DNA of 64,000 nt from Gracilibacter sp. BRH_c7a (GCA_001516055.1 LOEZ01000019.1:1-64000); one strand, 5' to 3'; positions 7,020 through 16,333 are shown, counted from the stretch's first letter. Translations and numbers: made by a program. Notes: a model not told the origin generated them from the sequence alone.

Positions 7020-7174
7020 TATAATTTGCCCTTAATTGGGTGCATATCATTTGTCTGAAAGGACGCATATAATCATGAAAAGACTTTTGAGAAATCAAGG
7101 ATCTTTTCTCATTCTATTTTAGAAAACTCCCTAATCTACTTTAGGAACACATGTAATTAAATCAATCAAAAACC

Positions 7175-7202
7175 GGAGGGCAATGCGTCCCTCCTATTTA
7201 TA
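7175..7202 (+). terminator. weak terminator-like hairpin
   Basis: GGAGGG (7175-7180) pairs with CCCTCC (7189-7194), followed by TATTTATATTTT. It lies after the retropepsin gene and just before the 53-residue gene. Confidence 0.45.
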
Positions 7203-7222
7203 TTTTATGAGGTGAATAGAGA

Positions 7223-7384
7223 ATGGAATATAAGAATATTAGATTAAAAGACCTTTATCCTCTAACAGATGAGCGAGGATATAAACGTGAAAATGATGAA
7301 TTCCACTGGCAATTTATACACGAAACTTTGCTGCGTCTGAAAGAATTAGAAAATGAAGTTGTAAGTTTAAAGAGTAGGTTATAG
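7223..7384 (+). CDS. 53-residue hypothetical protein
   Basis: A short frame from ATG 7223 to TAG 7384 with GAGGTGAAT upstream. The product begins MEYKNIRLKDLYPLTDERGY and ends in a leucine/glutamate coiled-coil-like helix (LLRLKELENEVVSLKSRL). No family recognised. Good ribosome site and amphipathic end support it as real. It converges with the 65-residue gene on the other strand, four bases away. Confidence 0.5.
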   Translation: MEYKNIRLKDLYPLTDERGYKRENDEFHWQFIHETLLRLKELENEVVSLKSRL

Positions 7385-7388
7385 TTAG

Positions 7389-7586
7389 TTACTTACTTTC
7401 TTGTTTCTTCCTCTTTTCATATTCTTCAAGGATGTCACATACAAGATTGATAGTTCTTCTGTATTCTCGTTCAATTTCTGGCATAGTTTCATACCCCTCA
7501 AAACGAGAATCTGGTATATTAACTTTCATGCCCTTAACTTCAATTTTTGCATTCATCATATCTTCTTTTAACTGCTTAAAGTCCAT
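7389..7586 (-). CDS. 65-residue hypothetical protein
   Basis: Starts at ATG 7586 after a strong GGAGGGAGGTG site. Highly charged: MDFKQLKEDMMNAKIEVKGM then a helix ending EEYEKRKKQESK. It is probably a small cytoplasmic protein. No family recognised. The ribosome site is the main support. Confidence 0.5.
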   Translation of the reverse strand: MDFKQLKEDMMNAKIEVKGMKVNIPDSRFEGYETMPEIEREYRRTINLVCDILEEYEKRKKQESK

Positions 7587-7669
7587 ACTTTCACCTCCCT
7601 CCTACTTTAGCATCTTCTTAAAAACAGAGCAGTATTAGAATACTTGGGTGAAAATTTTGTTCAACGTCT

Positions 7670-7735
7670 TTTACCCGCTGAAAAGTTGCGGGTAAAGTCA
7701 AATTTTAAATGGTATACCCGCATGGGTTGCGGGTA
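7670..7735. repeat. two tandem hairpins built on ACCCGC/GCGGGT
   Basis: TTTACCCGC (7670-7678) pairs with GCGGGTAAA (7688-7696). A second unit, TACCCGC (7715-7721) with GCGGGTA (7729-7735), follows 19 bases later. The stretch 7587-8174 otherwise has no gene that I can support. Confidence 0.6.
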
Positions 7736-8012
7736 AATTACCTTTATCACAATGGCTATCATATTCTTTGCACTAGCCGATTACTTTTTTATTTGATATT
7801 CGTGAAATATCTCTGCTATCCTTCTAAAAAATCGAAGTATGTGGAAATTAATTCTAAAAATAACAAAGAAGCCCTTTGCCGGAAAAGGCCCCTTAATATA
7901 TTCTCTATCATTTTAATTCTTCATTGTTAGGCGGCCACAAAGCTTTTTAGCGGGCTGCTAAAAATGCAAATTCATATAATACTATTACCGGTAATCAGGC
8001 AGAAGATGAGAT

Positions 8013-8055
8013 GGGGGCAAGACCGCCGGAGAATCCTGATCGGCGGCTCGCCCCC
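8013..8055. other. strong GC hairpin in a gene-free stretch
   Basis: GGGGGC (8013-8018) pairs with GCCCCC (8050-8055), and inside it CCGCCG pairs with CGGCGG around GAGAATCCTGAT. The right arm is followed by TCTCTTAATATTTTAT, so it could end plus-strand transcription, but no gene precedes it closely. It could also be a structured RNA or part of a remnant element. Confidence 0.45.
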
Positions 8056-8174
8056 TCTCTTAATATTTTATGCCGGCACTGCCCGCTTACGCTTGCGGAG
8101 AATCATAAAGGTCATCGGTGGTTGTGAAGGTTGAAAGTACATACTATGGCTGTGCTTGCCCAAAGGTTCCGAAA

Positions 8175-8948
8175 TCAGGAATTAACGCGAAGCGGCTTCT
8201 TGGGCGGCGGCCACTCTTTAATTGTCTTTGTCATGTATTCGATCAGCCGGTTAGCTTCTTTTCTTTTTTCTTCTTTCAGCTCCGGATCGATATGGGTTAG
8301 ATTGGTGAGTGCTGTCGTTAGATCGAAGAAGGTATCGGCGATAGTTTTGCAGCAAGCGTCACATTGTTTTACATACTTGATGTGAGCGTGGGGATCACGT
8401 TTGGTTTTAAGGTTGTGGGTCGGCAGGGCGGTTTGACCGGCAGAGGGGGCTATAGCGGTAGAGGAGGCTTGTGCTTGGATATTTTCCGGATTCACCGGCC
8501 TTGACGGAGCCTTAGCCTGGTCCTTCGCCTGATTGGCCTGGTCTCTGTCCTTAAGAGCCTGCTGCAGCTCCTGTTTGGTCATACTGCTGACATCATTCTG
8601 GGCGATGAATTCCTTCCGTTCCTCTTCCGGTAAACGTAGCAGGAGGAGGGCTTGGGTGTAGGTCAAATGGGACACTGGTGTCCCATTTGACCTGTCAGAT
8701 CCTTCAGGGAAGTCAGGCCCATATTCTTTGTAGATCTTCATCAGCCTGGAGGCAGTTCGACGAGTATAGTCCACCGACTCTTCTATCCACTCGATCCATT
8801 CTCCGTGTTTGAGCATGACCTTGGCTTCCTGCAAACGACGGCCGATTTCAATGGCACTGATAAGCAGGATTTTTCTGGTTTGGCAGGTTATCATATTTAT
8901 TTCAGCCGCAATGACTAGCGGCGTGCGTTCGAAGGTCGGATTATCCAT
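8175..8948 (-). CDS. DUF3102 domain protein
   Basis: 257 residues, ATG 8948. Residues 1-75 match the DUF3102 pattern: ISAIEIGRRLQEAKVMLKHG then EWIEWIEESVDYTRRTASRL, a ParB/KorB-like helical DNA-binding-type domain often found on mobile DNA. A helical region with LLRLPEEERKEFIAQNDVSS follows, then an alanine/proline/glutamine-rich linker (residues 130-180), and a C-terminal helical part with CDACCKTIADTF and EEKRKEANRLIEYM. It is encoded alone, in DNA richer in GC than the flanks. DUF3102 genes commonly sit in plasmid or integrated-element cargo, so 8-9 kb may be a remnant of another element. Confidence 0.75.
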   Translation of the reverse strand: MDNPTFERTPLVIAAEINMITCQTRKILLISAIEIGRRLQEAKVMLKHGEWIEWIEESVDYTRRTASRLMKIYKEYGPDFPEGSDRSNGTPVSHLTYTQALLLLRLPEEERKEFIAQNDVSSMTKQELQQALKDRDQANQAKDQAKAPSRPVNPENIQAQASSTAIAPSAGQTALPTHNLKTKRDPHAHIKYVKQCDACCKTIADTFFDLTTALTNLTHIDPELKEEKRKEANRLIEYMTKTIKEWPPPKKPLRVNS

Positions 8949-9013
8949 ACCGCCTGTCCTTTCATATTTGGTCTAATTACAGCATATGCAGATGGGCTTC
9001 GGAGGGTGAGGGC

Positions 9014-9063
9014 TAAAAAAAAAGTTCGGCTTAATAGGACATCTTATCCTATCAAGCCGAACT
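9014..9063 (-). terminator. terminator of the mtnP-mtnA operon
   Basis: Read on the minus strand, AGTTCGGCTT pairs with AAGCCGAACT (9054-9063 and 9023-9032), an inner GATAGGA/TCCTATT stem sits in the loop region, and a run of nine T follows (the A-tract 9015-9023). Confidence 0.85.
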
Positions 9064-9083
9064 CATTCTTCAATAGTTAATTA

Positions 9084-10118
9084 CTATTTCACCATCATTT
9101 TTACCAGATTCACCGAATAAGGCGGGGAAATAATCCCTTTTTCTGTAACTATTCCGGTAATATATTTGGAGGGCGTAATATCAAAGGCGGGATTATATAC
9201 GTCTACTTCCTCCGGAACTATTCTTATACCCGCGAAGAATCTAACTTCAGCACCGTCTCTTTCCTCCACCGTAACTTCCGCACCACTGGAGATCTTCAGA
9301 TCAATAGTTGAGGTTGGAGCGGCTACATAAAAAGGTATCTCATGAGCAAAAGCCAGAACAGCCAGAGCATAAGTTCCTATCTTATTTGCTGTATCGCCAT
9401 TGGCAGCGATTCTGTCTGCACCAACTATAACCATGTCAATCTTACCTTGCTGCATAAGGTATCCAGCTGTACTATCCGTAATAAGGGTATGCGGAATCTT
9501 CTCTTGTAAGAGTTCCCAAGCCGTTAAGCGGGCACCTTGTAAAACAGGCCTGGTCTCTCCGGCATAGACATGAATTTTCTTGCCTGAAGATTGGGCTGTT
9601 CGGATTATCCCCAAAGCTGTTCCATATTCTGCTGTAGCAAGAGCCCCCGTATTACAGTGGGTCAAGATGTTAGCTTTGTCAGTAACTACCTCATTCCCGT
9701 ATTCTCCAATCAGCTTGTTCATTTTTCGGTCGTCCTCAGAAATGGCATGGGCTTCTTCTAAGAGTCCTTCCGATATTTTCTCTCTATCTTCTAAGTCTTG
9801 TAATTCTCGATATTTATTTTCCATTCTCCTCAGAGCCCAGAAAAGGTTCACAGCTGTAGGACGTGTTCCCTCCAATACTATCCGAACTTCTTTTAGGTGT
9901 TCACTGAGGTCTTCATCTTTTCCTTGGTATTCCAAAGCACCTAAGACAAAGCCATAGGCCGCGGCTGCACCGATAGCTGGAGCTCCACGGATTTCCATTT
10001 TTTTAATAGCGTCGGCTACATCCAGATAGGACTCAGCTTTCCTAAATTGTTGTTCAAACGGTAGCCTGGTTTGATTGAGTATAAGCAGGTGATTCCCCTG
10101 CCATTCAAGCGCTTTCAC
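9084..10118 (-). CDS. mtnA: S-methyl-5-thioribose-1-phosphate isomerase
   Basis: Isomerises methylthioribose-1-phosphate to methylthioribulose-1-phosphate in methionine salvage. 344 residues from GTG 10118 (AAAGGCGGAAAG upstream). The frame continues to 10172 but that would overlap mtnP and add residues absent from the family. Motifs: MEIRGAPAIGAAAAYG near residue 45, THCNTGALAT (catalytic Cys) near 155, DSTAGYLM near 210 and VGADRIAANGDTANKIGTY (catalytic Asp) near 225. It belongs to the eIF2B-like fold family. It lies 19 bases after mtnP in the same operon. No mtnK, mtnW, mtnX or mtnB is in the window, so the later salvage steps must be elsewhere or different. Confidence 0.92.
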   Translation of the reverse strand: MKALEWQGNHLLILNQTRLPFEQQFRKAESYLDVADAIKKMEIRGAPAIGAAAAYGFVLGALEYQGKDEDLSEHLKEVRIVLEGTRPTAVNLFWALRRMENKYRELQDLEDREKISEGLLEEAHAISEDDRKMNKLIGEYGNEVVTDKANILTHCNTGALATAEYGTALGIIRTAQSSGKKIHVYAGETRPVLQGARLTAWELLQEKIPHTLITDSTAGYLMQQGKIDMVIVGADRIAANGDTANKIGTYALAVLAFAHEIPFYVAAPTSTIDLKISSGAEVTVEERDGAEVRFFAGIRIVPEEVDVYNPAFDITPSKYITGIVTEKGIISPPYSVNLVKMMVK

Positions 10119-10137
10119 GTATTCTTTCCGCCTTTCT

Positions 10138-10920
10138 CTAAAACAAGCCTGCTTCTTTATTACTGGTCGCACAGTAACATTTTTGTTCTTTGTTTAAAAG
10201 GGTACAGGTGTTCTCGACTAACTTGGCTACTGTTTCACCTAATACGTTCATAGTATCTATAACTTCGGCATGTGTCAACGGTTGGTTGATTATTCCGGCA
10301 GCAGCATTGGTCACAAGTGCTATGGTTGCATAACACATACCTAGTTCCCTAGCCAATACAACTTCAGGTACCCCAGTCATTCCAACCAGTTCTCCGCCTA
10401 GCATTCTGAACATTTTAATCTCCGCAGGAGTCTCAAAGCGGGGACCTTCGGTACAAACATATACACCGCTGGTCTTAATATTTAAATTTATATTTTGAGC
10501 TGCTTGGGTTATGATCTCTCTTAAATCCGGGCAGTAGGGTTGAGATACATCTACATGAAGGACACCTTGTTCCCCACCTTCATAGAAAGTCTGTGTCCTA
10601 TTCTTCGTAAAATCTAAAAATTGGTCTATAAGAGTTACTTCACCTACTTGGAAATTCGAGCAAAGAGAGCCGACTGCTCCTGTAGCCAGTATTCTTTTTA
10701 CTCCTATTTGTTTTAGTGCCCAAATATTTCCTCTATAATTTATTCGATGTGGAGGCACAGTGTGTCCTTCTCCATGCCTTTTAAGAAAGGCCATTTCTGT
10801 ACCATTGACATCTGCAACGTTTATATTAACAGTTCCATAAGGAGTCTCTATATCTAAATTTTCTTTATGCTGAAATCCAATCTGCTGGACGCCTGTTCCT
10901 CCGATTAGTGCTAAATCCAA
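10138..10920 (-). CDS. mtnP: methylthio-purine nucleoside phosphorylase (MtnP family)
   Basis: 260 residues. Phosphorolysis of a 5'-methylthionucleoside to methylthioribose-1-phosphate, the substrate of the next enzyme, MtnA. Motifs: LIGGTGV (phosphate, residue 5), KRHGEGH, ATGAVGS, CTEGPRFETPAE near 155 and GMTGVPEVVLARE near 180. In the base-recognition loop the sequence is VTNAAAGI, with Asn where adenine-specific enzymes have an Asp (TDYD). This favours a 6-oxopurine substrate such as methylthioinosine, as in some archaeal and Pseudomonas enzymes; the annotation as strict MTA phosphorylase is therefore uncertain. It overlaps no gene and follows ftsY by 18 bases. Confidence 0.85.
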   Translation of the reverse strand: MDLALIGGTGVQQIGFQHKENLDIETPYGTVNINVADVNGTEMAFLKRHGEGHTVPPHRINYRGNIWALKQIGVKRILATGAVGSLCSNFQVGEVTLIDQFLDFTKNRTQTFYEGGEQGVLHVDVSQPYCPDLREIITQAAQNINLNIKTSGVYVCTEGPRFETPAEIKMFRMLGGELVGMTGVPEVVLARELGMCYATIALVTNAAAGIINQPLTHAEVIDTMNVLGETVAKLVENTCTLLNKEQKCYCATSNKEAGLF

Positions 10921-10938
10921 AACTATTCCTCCTTTAGC

Positions 10939-11850
10939 TTAAGCAAAAAGAGCATCAGCAAATTCTTGGGGGACAAAAGGTCTTAAATCATCCAGTCCCT
11001 CTCCAATGCCAATAAGTTTAACGGGAACTTTTGCTTCTCTTTGGATACCTAAGACTACACCTCCTTTTGCTGTCCCATCAAGTTTGGTGAGGATAATCCC
11101 TGTAACATCGACAGCTTCTTGGAAAAGTTTTACCTGCTGAATAGCATTTTGACCTGTCGTAGCGTCCAACACAAGCAGGACTTCATGTGGACCGGAAGGC
11201 ACTTCACGCTCGATAACCTTTTTAATTTTACTTAACTCTTTCATTAAATTGACTTTATTGTGTAACCTGCCTGCAGTATCGATTAAAAGAACATCTATAT
11301 TCCTGGATTTTACGGCCTGCAGCGCATCATAAGCGACGGCTGCTGGATCAGCTCCTTCAGATTGCCTAATTACTCCTACGCCTGAACGCTGTCCCCATAT
11401 CTCCAGTTGTTCACTGGCTGCAGCTCTAAAAGTATCTCCTGCGGCCAAAAGAACACTTTTGCCTTCTGACTGTAGACTTTTGGCCAGTTTACCTATCGTT
11501 GTAGTTTTTCCAACCCCGTTAACCCCAACTATGAGATATACCGTTGGTTCTTTTTCCGCAAAATGCAAGGGATTCTCTTCTCCTAACAAAAGTGTAATCT
11601 GCTCTTTCATCTCATCTTTGAGCAAGACAGGATCAGAGATTTTCTTTTCTTTTACGGACTTGCGCAGCATCTCAATTATTTCCAATGTAGTATTTACCCC
11701 TACATCCGACTGGATCAACACTTCTTCCAGTTCTTCATAAAGATCTTCATCGATCTTGCCGGCACCGGTGAATATTCCTTCTACCTTCTCTATGAAACCC
11801 TTACGAGTTTTGCCTAACTTATCTTTAAGTTTGCTAAATAATCCCGCCAA
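10939..11850 (-). CDS. ftsY: signal recognition particle receptor FtsY
   Basis: 303 residues. SRP-GTPase that docks ribosome-nascent-chain-SRP complexes at the membrane. It holds the N domain (residues 20-90, helical) and G domain with G1 GVNGVGKTTTIGKLA near 110, DTFRAAASEQLE, G3 DTAGRL and G4 TKLDGTAKGG. The acidic A domain of longer FtsY proteins is missing; a short amphipathic start MAGLFSKLKDKLGK serves as the membrane contact, as in many Firmicutes. It is downstream of smc in the usual rnc-smc-ftsY order. Confidence 0.95.
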   Translation of the reverse strand: MAGLFSKLKDKLGKTRKGFIEKVEGIFTGAGKIDEDLYEELEEVLIQSDVGVNTTLEIIEMLRKSVKEKKISDPVLLKDEMKEQITLLLGEENPLHFAEKEPTVYLIVGVNGVGKTTTIGKLAKSLQSEGKSVLLAAGDTFRAAASEQLEIWGQRSGVGVIRQSEGADPAAVAYDALQAVKSRNIDVLLIDTAGRLHNKVNLMKELSKIKKVIEREVPSGPHEVLLVLDATTGQNAIQQVKLFQEAVDVTGIILTKLDGTAKGGVVLGIQREAKVPVKLIGIGEGLDDLRPFVPQEFADALFA

Positions 11851-11962
11851 TTTTTATTCGCTCCTTATTTACTTCTATTGCCAAGTTCATACGTATAAAC
11901 AATCCTTGTTCAATAAAACTTGTTCATAAGAAATTCTAGCATATTACGTCTACTGTCACAAA

Positions 11963-14900
11963 TTAAGCGCTCACTGAGTCATCCAAATTATCTTCCAGCT
12001 CTACCGCTAACAGTTTAGAGACACCTGATTCTTCCATGGTTATTCCGAAAAGCCAATCAGCAGATTCCATGGTACCTCTACGGTGAGAGATTAGGATAAA
12101 CTGGGTAGAGTGTGAGAGCCTATGTAAATATTTTACAAACCGTCTAACATTCGTCTCATCTAGAGCTGCTTCAATCTCGTCAAGGAGACAGAAAGGGCTA
12201 GGTTTAACTTTGAGGAATGCAAATAACAAGGCTATGGCAGTAAATGCTCTCTCTCCACCTGAGAGCAGAGAAAGCTGCTGTGCCTTCTTTCCAGGCGGTT
12301 GAGCAATAATCCTTACCCCTGTATCCAATAAGTTCTCCGGATCATCAAGCTGCAGTTCAGCAAATCCACCATTAAACAGCTCTTTAAACACTCCTTGGAA
12401 CGCTTCATTAACCGCTCTGAACCCTTCCTCAAAGCGTTCAATCATATTCTTATCCAAATCATTAATAAGCTGTTGAAGAGACTTGCTTGCTTCTACCAGA
12501 TCATTGCGTTGGGAACTAAGGAAGTCAAAGCGTTTTACTGTCTCTGGATATTCTTCCAAAGCTGTATAATTTACGGGGCCAAGTTCCTCTATTTGCTGTT
12601 TGAGAAGAGAAACACGTTCTTGGAGGAGGTCTTTCTTATCTTCAGTAATAAAGCTCGCTGCTCTATCCCAAGGTAGGCTATATTCCTCTTCTAGTCTAAT
12701 ACATCCATTCTCCCATTCGGCTTGCCAGCGGGCAACACGAAGTTCATTCTGGTGGATTTGTTGTTCCATATCTTTAGCTTTACGACGCATTATCTGAAGT
12801 TCCTCTTCCTTGCGGATTGTATCGGAAGAAAGAAGTTCTTTCTCTTTACGCAACTCAACAAGGGACAACCTTTTTTCATCCAAGTACTTGGTCGATTCCT
12901 GGATGTTTTTTTCGGCTTCGTCTTGACCGCGAATTAATTCTTGTTCAGAACTTTCGAGATTAACCAATTCAGCTTGTTTCTCCCCGATGGAATTCTCGAT
13001 TAATTGATGGCGATTATTCTCTTCGTCAATTAATTGACTAGTTTGCTCAAATTCCTGCTCCCATCTTGCCGATTCTACTTTGGAAGCTGTTATTTGGTCA
13101 GTTACTTTCTGTACTTCAGCAGCAGTCTCTTCCACTACTCTTTCCAATTCTTGTTGTTGGTTCTGTAAATGAACAATCTCTGCTTCCACTTCTTTAACAA
13201 GCATATTTTTATCTTCTGCCAAAGACCAAAGTTCCTTAAGCTGCTTATCTGCTTCGTCTAATTCATATTTTTGCACCTTAATGTCTTCTTCAATCCGCTT
13301 AATTCCTTCTTCTTTATGTTTTCTTTCAACAGCAATTATTCTCTTAGCTTCACTAGATTCTTTTATTTCCTCATTCATTTTTAATTGATACTTATTAAGC
13401 TCTTCCAGTTCACTCTTCCAGGTCATTCCCTCTTGTTTTTTCTTTTCCAATTGGTCTTTCATATCAGAGATATTAAGTGTAATATCCTCTATCTCTCTCG
13501 TTCTCCCTAAAAGTCCGGAATTCTGGCCTCTAATACTGCCGCCTGTGAGAGAGCCGCCTACATTTACCTGATCCCCTTGAAGCGTAACCACTCTCACTCG
13601 ATAATTATTTGCTTTAGCCAGTTCGATAGCAGCATCCATATTTGTGGCAATTAAGATCCTGCCTAACAGGGATTCCATAACACTCGTGAACTTTTTGTCA
13701 AACTTGATTAAATCAACCGCTAGGCCTTCAAAACCTTTGTTATTGTTTATCTGTTGTAAAGGATGTCTATTCCCCTTAATCGCATCTAGCGGCAGAAAAG
13801 TTGCTCTGCCATTATTGGTTTTTTTCAGGTAGTCTATACACTTTTTGCCGTCTTCTGTTGTTTCTACGATAATATTCTGAAGAGCACTACCGAGTGCTGT
13901 TTCAATAGCAAGTTCATACTTCTCTTCGACTTCGATATTCTCAGCCACTATTCCGTACATACCTTGACATTTTATCTGTCCATGACGGTTGGCGAAAATG
14001 ATTTCCTTAACACCCTTATGATATCCGTCCAGATTCTCTTCAAGTGCCTTAAGAGCATGTAATCTAGCACTTGCTTGATCAATCTTCCTGAGCAAGTTGG
14101 TGTATGATTCTTCCATCAATACGAATTCTTTATTCTTGGCTTCTATTTTCCGTTTAGTCTCTTCGATTTTTCCTGTAATTTCTTTTTCTTTTGCTTCGAT
14201 TGCTTTTATATCTTCTTCTTGTTGTTGAATAAAATCAAGTAAGGAATCTCTTTCTTGTTCTTTGATTTTAATTTCGTCAGTTAACTGACTCTGTTGTCTC
14301 TGATAGGAAGATTTTTTATGCTCGATCTCCGCAATATCGTTGGAAAGCCTGCTTTTTTTAGATAGGACTTCAAATCTCTCTGTCTTTAAGTCTTCTAGTT
14401 GCTTCCCACCGCTTATAGAACGTAATTCTATTAAATGAGCTTCACGTTCCTCAAGGGCTTTGGTTGCTTGTTCGAGGGTATCTTGAAGAAGCTTCTTCTT
14501 GTCCTTAAGATTAGCAATCTTTTGTTGAGATTCTACTAATCTTTCTTGAGATGTCAGGATTTCTTTCTGCAGACGTCCTACCTGATCTTTAACAAACCCT
14601 TGTCTTTCTGACATCAAAGAGAGTTCATGTGTTTCTTCTTTAACGTTGTTCTCCAAAAGGTAAACTTCTCCTTGCAGATCTTGTACCCTTTGCTCAAGCT
14701 GATTAAGTTCATATTTATTTCTGATACTTTTATTCTCTTCTTCAGTATTCCGGGTCGTTATGATAGTGAATTCCGTATTTAGGTCCTCTAAATTCTTCTC
14801 TACTTTGATTAATTTACTATTTGTTTCCGCTAATTCATTAACCATTAGAGTTATTTCTGTGGCTTCCAATTCTTTGTTTAAAGATTGACTTTGCTGAGCT

Positions 14901-15556
14901 TCCTCTGCCTGTTGGGCTAACGGTTCAATACGAGACTCAACCTCTGATATAATGTCATCCAACCGTTCAACATTAAGCTCAGTTTCATTCATCTTTCTCT
15001 GAGCTTCTTTCTTTCTAACCCTAAATTTACTAATGCCTGCTACTTCTTCGATTAGGAGACGTCTTTCCTCAGATTTAAGATTGAGTATCTCTTCAATGCG
15101 CCCTTGACCAATAATAGAGAAGCCTTCTTTGCCTGAACCAGTATCCATGAACAGTTCTTGAATATCTCTTAGCCTGCAAGCTGTCTTATTAATAAAAAAC
15201 TGGCCCTCTCCATCTCTATATACTCTACGAGTGATTACGACCTCTTGGTAATCCAAAGGAAATAACCCTGTAGAATTATCAAAGACAAGAGACACTTCTG
15301 CCATTCCTACAGGACGACGAACCGAACTTCCGGCAAATATTATATCTTCCATTTTGGTACCGCGCAGGCTTTTCGCACTCTGTTCCCCTAATACCCAGCG
15401 AACAGCATCGGCAATATTACTTTTGCCACTTCCGTTAGGGCCTATTACAACACTCATCCCAGGTTGGAGATCCAATTTTATCTTGTCCGCAAATGATTTA
15501 AAACCTTGAATATGGATAGCTTTCAAAAAAACTTGCGCGTTCTTCATTGTTGTCAC
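11963..15556 (-). CDS. smc: chromosome partition protein SMC
   Basis: 1197 residues. ATPase of the condensin complex (with ScpA and ScpB) that compacts and separates chromosomes. The N-terminal head has VIGPNGSGKSNIADAV (Walker A, near residue 40) and the C-terminal head has LSLLSGGERAFTAIALL (signature) and FCLLDEIEAALDETN (Walker B, near 1120). Two long coiled coils (residues 170-500 and 680-1020) flank a glycine-rich hinge near 520-680 (LGSALQNIIVET, GGSLTGGSIRG). The start is GTG 15556, with GGAGGAG upstream in rnc; an ATG nine bases later is the alternative. It overlaps the rnc stop codon by one base. Confidence 0.95.
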   Translation of the reverse strand: MTTMKNAQVFLKAIHIQGFKSFADKIKLDLQPGMSVVIGPNGSGKSNIADAVRWVLGEQSAKSLRGTKMEDIIFAGSSVRRPVGMAEVSLVFDNSTGLFPLDYQEVVITRRVYRDGEGQFFINKTACRLRDIQELFMDTGSGKEGFSIIGQGRIEEILNLKSEERRLLIEEVAGISKFRVRKKEAQRKMNETELNVERLDDIISEVESRIEPLAQQAEEAQQSQSLNKELEATEITLMVNELAETNSKLIKVEKNLEDLNTEFTIITTRNTEEENKSIRNKYELNQLEQRVQDLQGEVYLLENNVKEETHELSLMSERQGFVKDQVGRLQKEILTSQERLVESQQKIANLKDKKKLLQDTLEQATKALEEREAHLIELRSISGGKQLEDLKTERFEVLSKKSRLSNDIAEIEHKKSSYQRQQSQLTDEIKIKEQERDSLLDFIQQQEEDIKAIEAKEKEITGKIEETKRKIEAKNKEFVLMEESYTNLLRKIDQASARLHALKALEENLDGYHKGVKEIIFANRHGQIKCQGMYGIVAENIEVEEKYELAIETALGSALQNIIVETTEDGKKCIDYLKKTNNGRATFLPLDAIKGNRHPLQQINNNKGFEGLAVDLIKFDKKFTSVMESLLGRILIATNMDAAIELAKANNYRVRVVTLQGDQVNVGGSLTGGSIRGQNSGLLGRTREIEDITLNISDMKDQLEKKKQEGMTWKSELEELNKYQLKMNEEIKESSEAKRIIAVERKHKEEGIKRIEEDIKVQKYELDEADKQLKELWSLAEDKNMLVKEVEAEIVHLQNQQQELERVVEETAAEVQKVTDQITASKVESARWEQEFEQTSQLIDEENNRHQLIENSIGEKQAELVNLESSEQELIRGQDEAEKNIQESTKYLDEKRLSLVELRKEKELLSSDTIRKEEELQIMRRKAKDMEQQIHQNELRVARWQAEWENGCIRLEEEYSLPWDRAASFITEDKKDLLQERVSLLKQQIEELGPVNYTALEEYPETVKRFDFLSSQRNDLVEASKSLQQLINDLDKNMIERFEEGFRAVNEAFQGVFKELFNGGFAELQLDDPENLLDTGVRIIAQPPGKKAQQLSLLSGGERAFTAIALLFAFLKVKPSPFCLLDEIEAALDETNVRRFVKYLHRLSHSTQFILISHRRGTMESADWLFGITMEESGVSKLLAVELEDNLDDSVSA

Positions 15557-16302
15557 TACTTCGTCTCCTCCCAGTTTTGGAGAGCTACACGGGCAGCGTA
15601 TTGTTCCGCTTCTTTTTTCGTCTTACCCGTACCTTTTCCCTTGACTTCACCTTTTATATAGACTCCAGCCGTAAAAACTTTATCATGGTCAGGTCCAGTT
15701 TCATTTAGAATTTTATAATTAATATCTGAATCTTCTTTTTGTGCCCGTTCTTGAAGCATGGTTTTAAAGTCCCCATAATTTCCCTCATCCAGTTTTTTGA
15801 TTTCTGGAACAAGCATATCGAGAATGAACTTACGAACTTCTTCAAAACCATACTGCAAATAAATTGCGCCAATTACTGCTTCTAAAGCATCACCTAAGAT
15901 AGAAGGCCTGTTCCTTCCTCCGGAATGCTGTTCCCCTTTACCAAGATAGAGAACTTGTCCTAACTCAATTTCCTTGGCTTGTCGTGCTAAGGTAGACTCA
16001 TTAACCACCGCAGCCCGCATCTTAGTAAGCTCGCCTTCCGGTTTTTGCGGATAAGTAAGGTATAAGTATTCCCCCACAATAAAATCCAAAACGGCATCCC
16101 CTAAAAACTCTAAACGCTGATTATGTTCCAACATATAGCTGGGGTTTTCAAAAGTAAATGAGGGGTGAGTAAGAGCAGTTCTTATTAAGTCCATTCGAAA
16201 GTCATGTAGACCCAGCTCATTAATAAATAGTTCTACTGCTTTATCAGTTTCCCTGTTATTTTTAGGTTTTTTTTTCAGGTAATAACGATTGTTTTTATTC
16301 AC
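15556..16302 (-). CDS. rnc: ribonuclease III
   Basis: 248 residues. Cuts double-stranded RNA, mainly rRNA precursors. RNase III signature NQRLEFLGDAVLDFIVGEYL near residue 60, catalytic acids in GDAVLD and later GDALEAVIGAIYL (near 135), then a C-terminal double-stranded RNA-binding domain (residues 170-246, DFKTMLQERAQ, KKEAEQYAARVAL). An N-terminal basic extension (MNKNNRYYLKKKPKNNRE) is somewhat longer than usual. It is directly followed by smc. Confidence 0.95.
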   Translation of the reverse strand: MNKNNRYYLKKKPKNNRETDKAVELFINELGLHDFRMDLIRTALTHPSFTFENPSYMLEHNQRLEFLGDAVLDFIVGEYLYLTYPQKPEGELTKMRAAVVNESTLARQAKEIELGQVLYLGKGEQHSGGRNRPSILGDALEAVIGAIYLQYGFEEVRKFILDMLVPEIKKLDEGNYGDFKTMLQERAQKEDSDINYKILNETGPDHDKVFTAGVYIKGEVKGKGTGKTKKEAEQYAARVALQNWEETK

Positions 16303-16333
16303 AATTAAATTGCCCCTTTAAAAAAGAACGTTA

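Noticed and set aside
8175-8948. ParB plasmid-partition gene
   Set aside because: Only a DUF3102-type N-terminus is seen; there is no ParA gene, no parS-like repeats and no ParB box.
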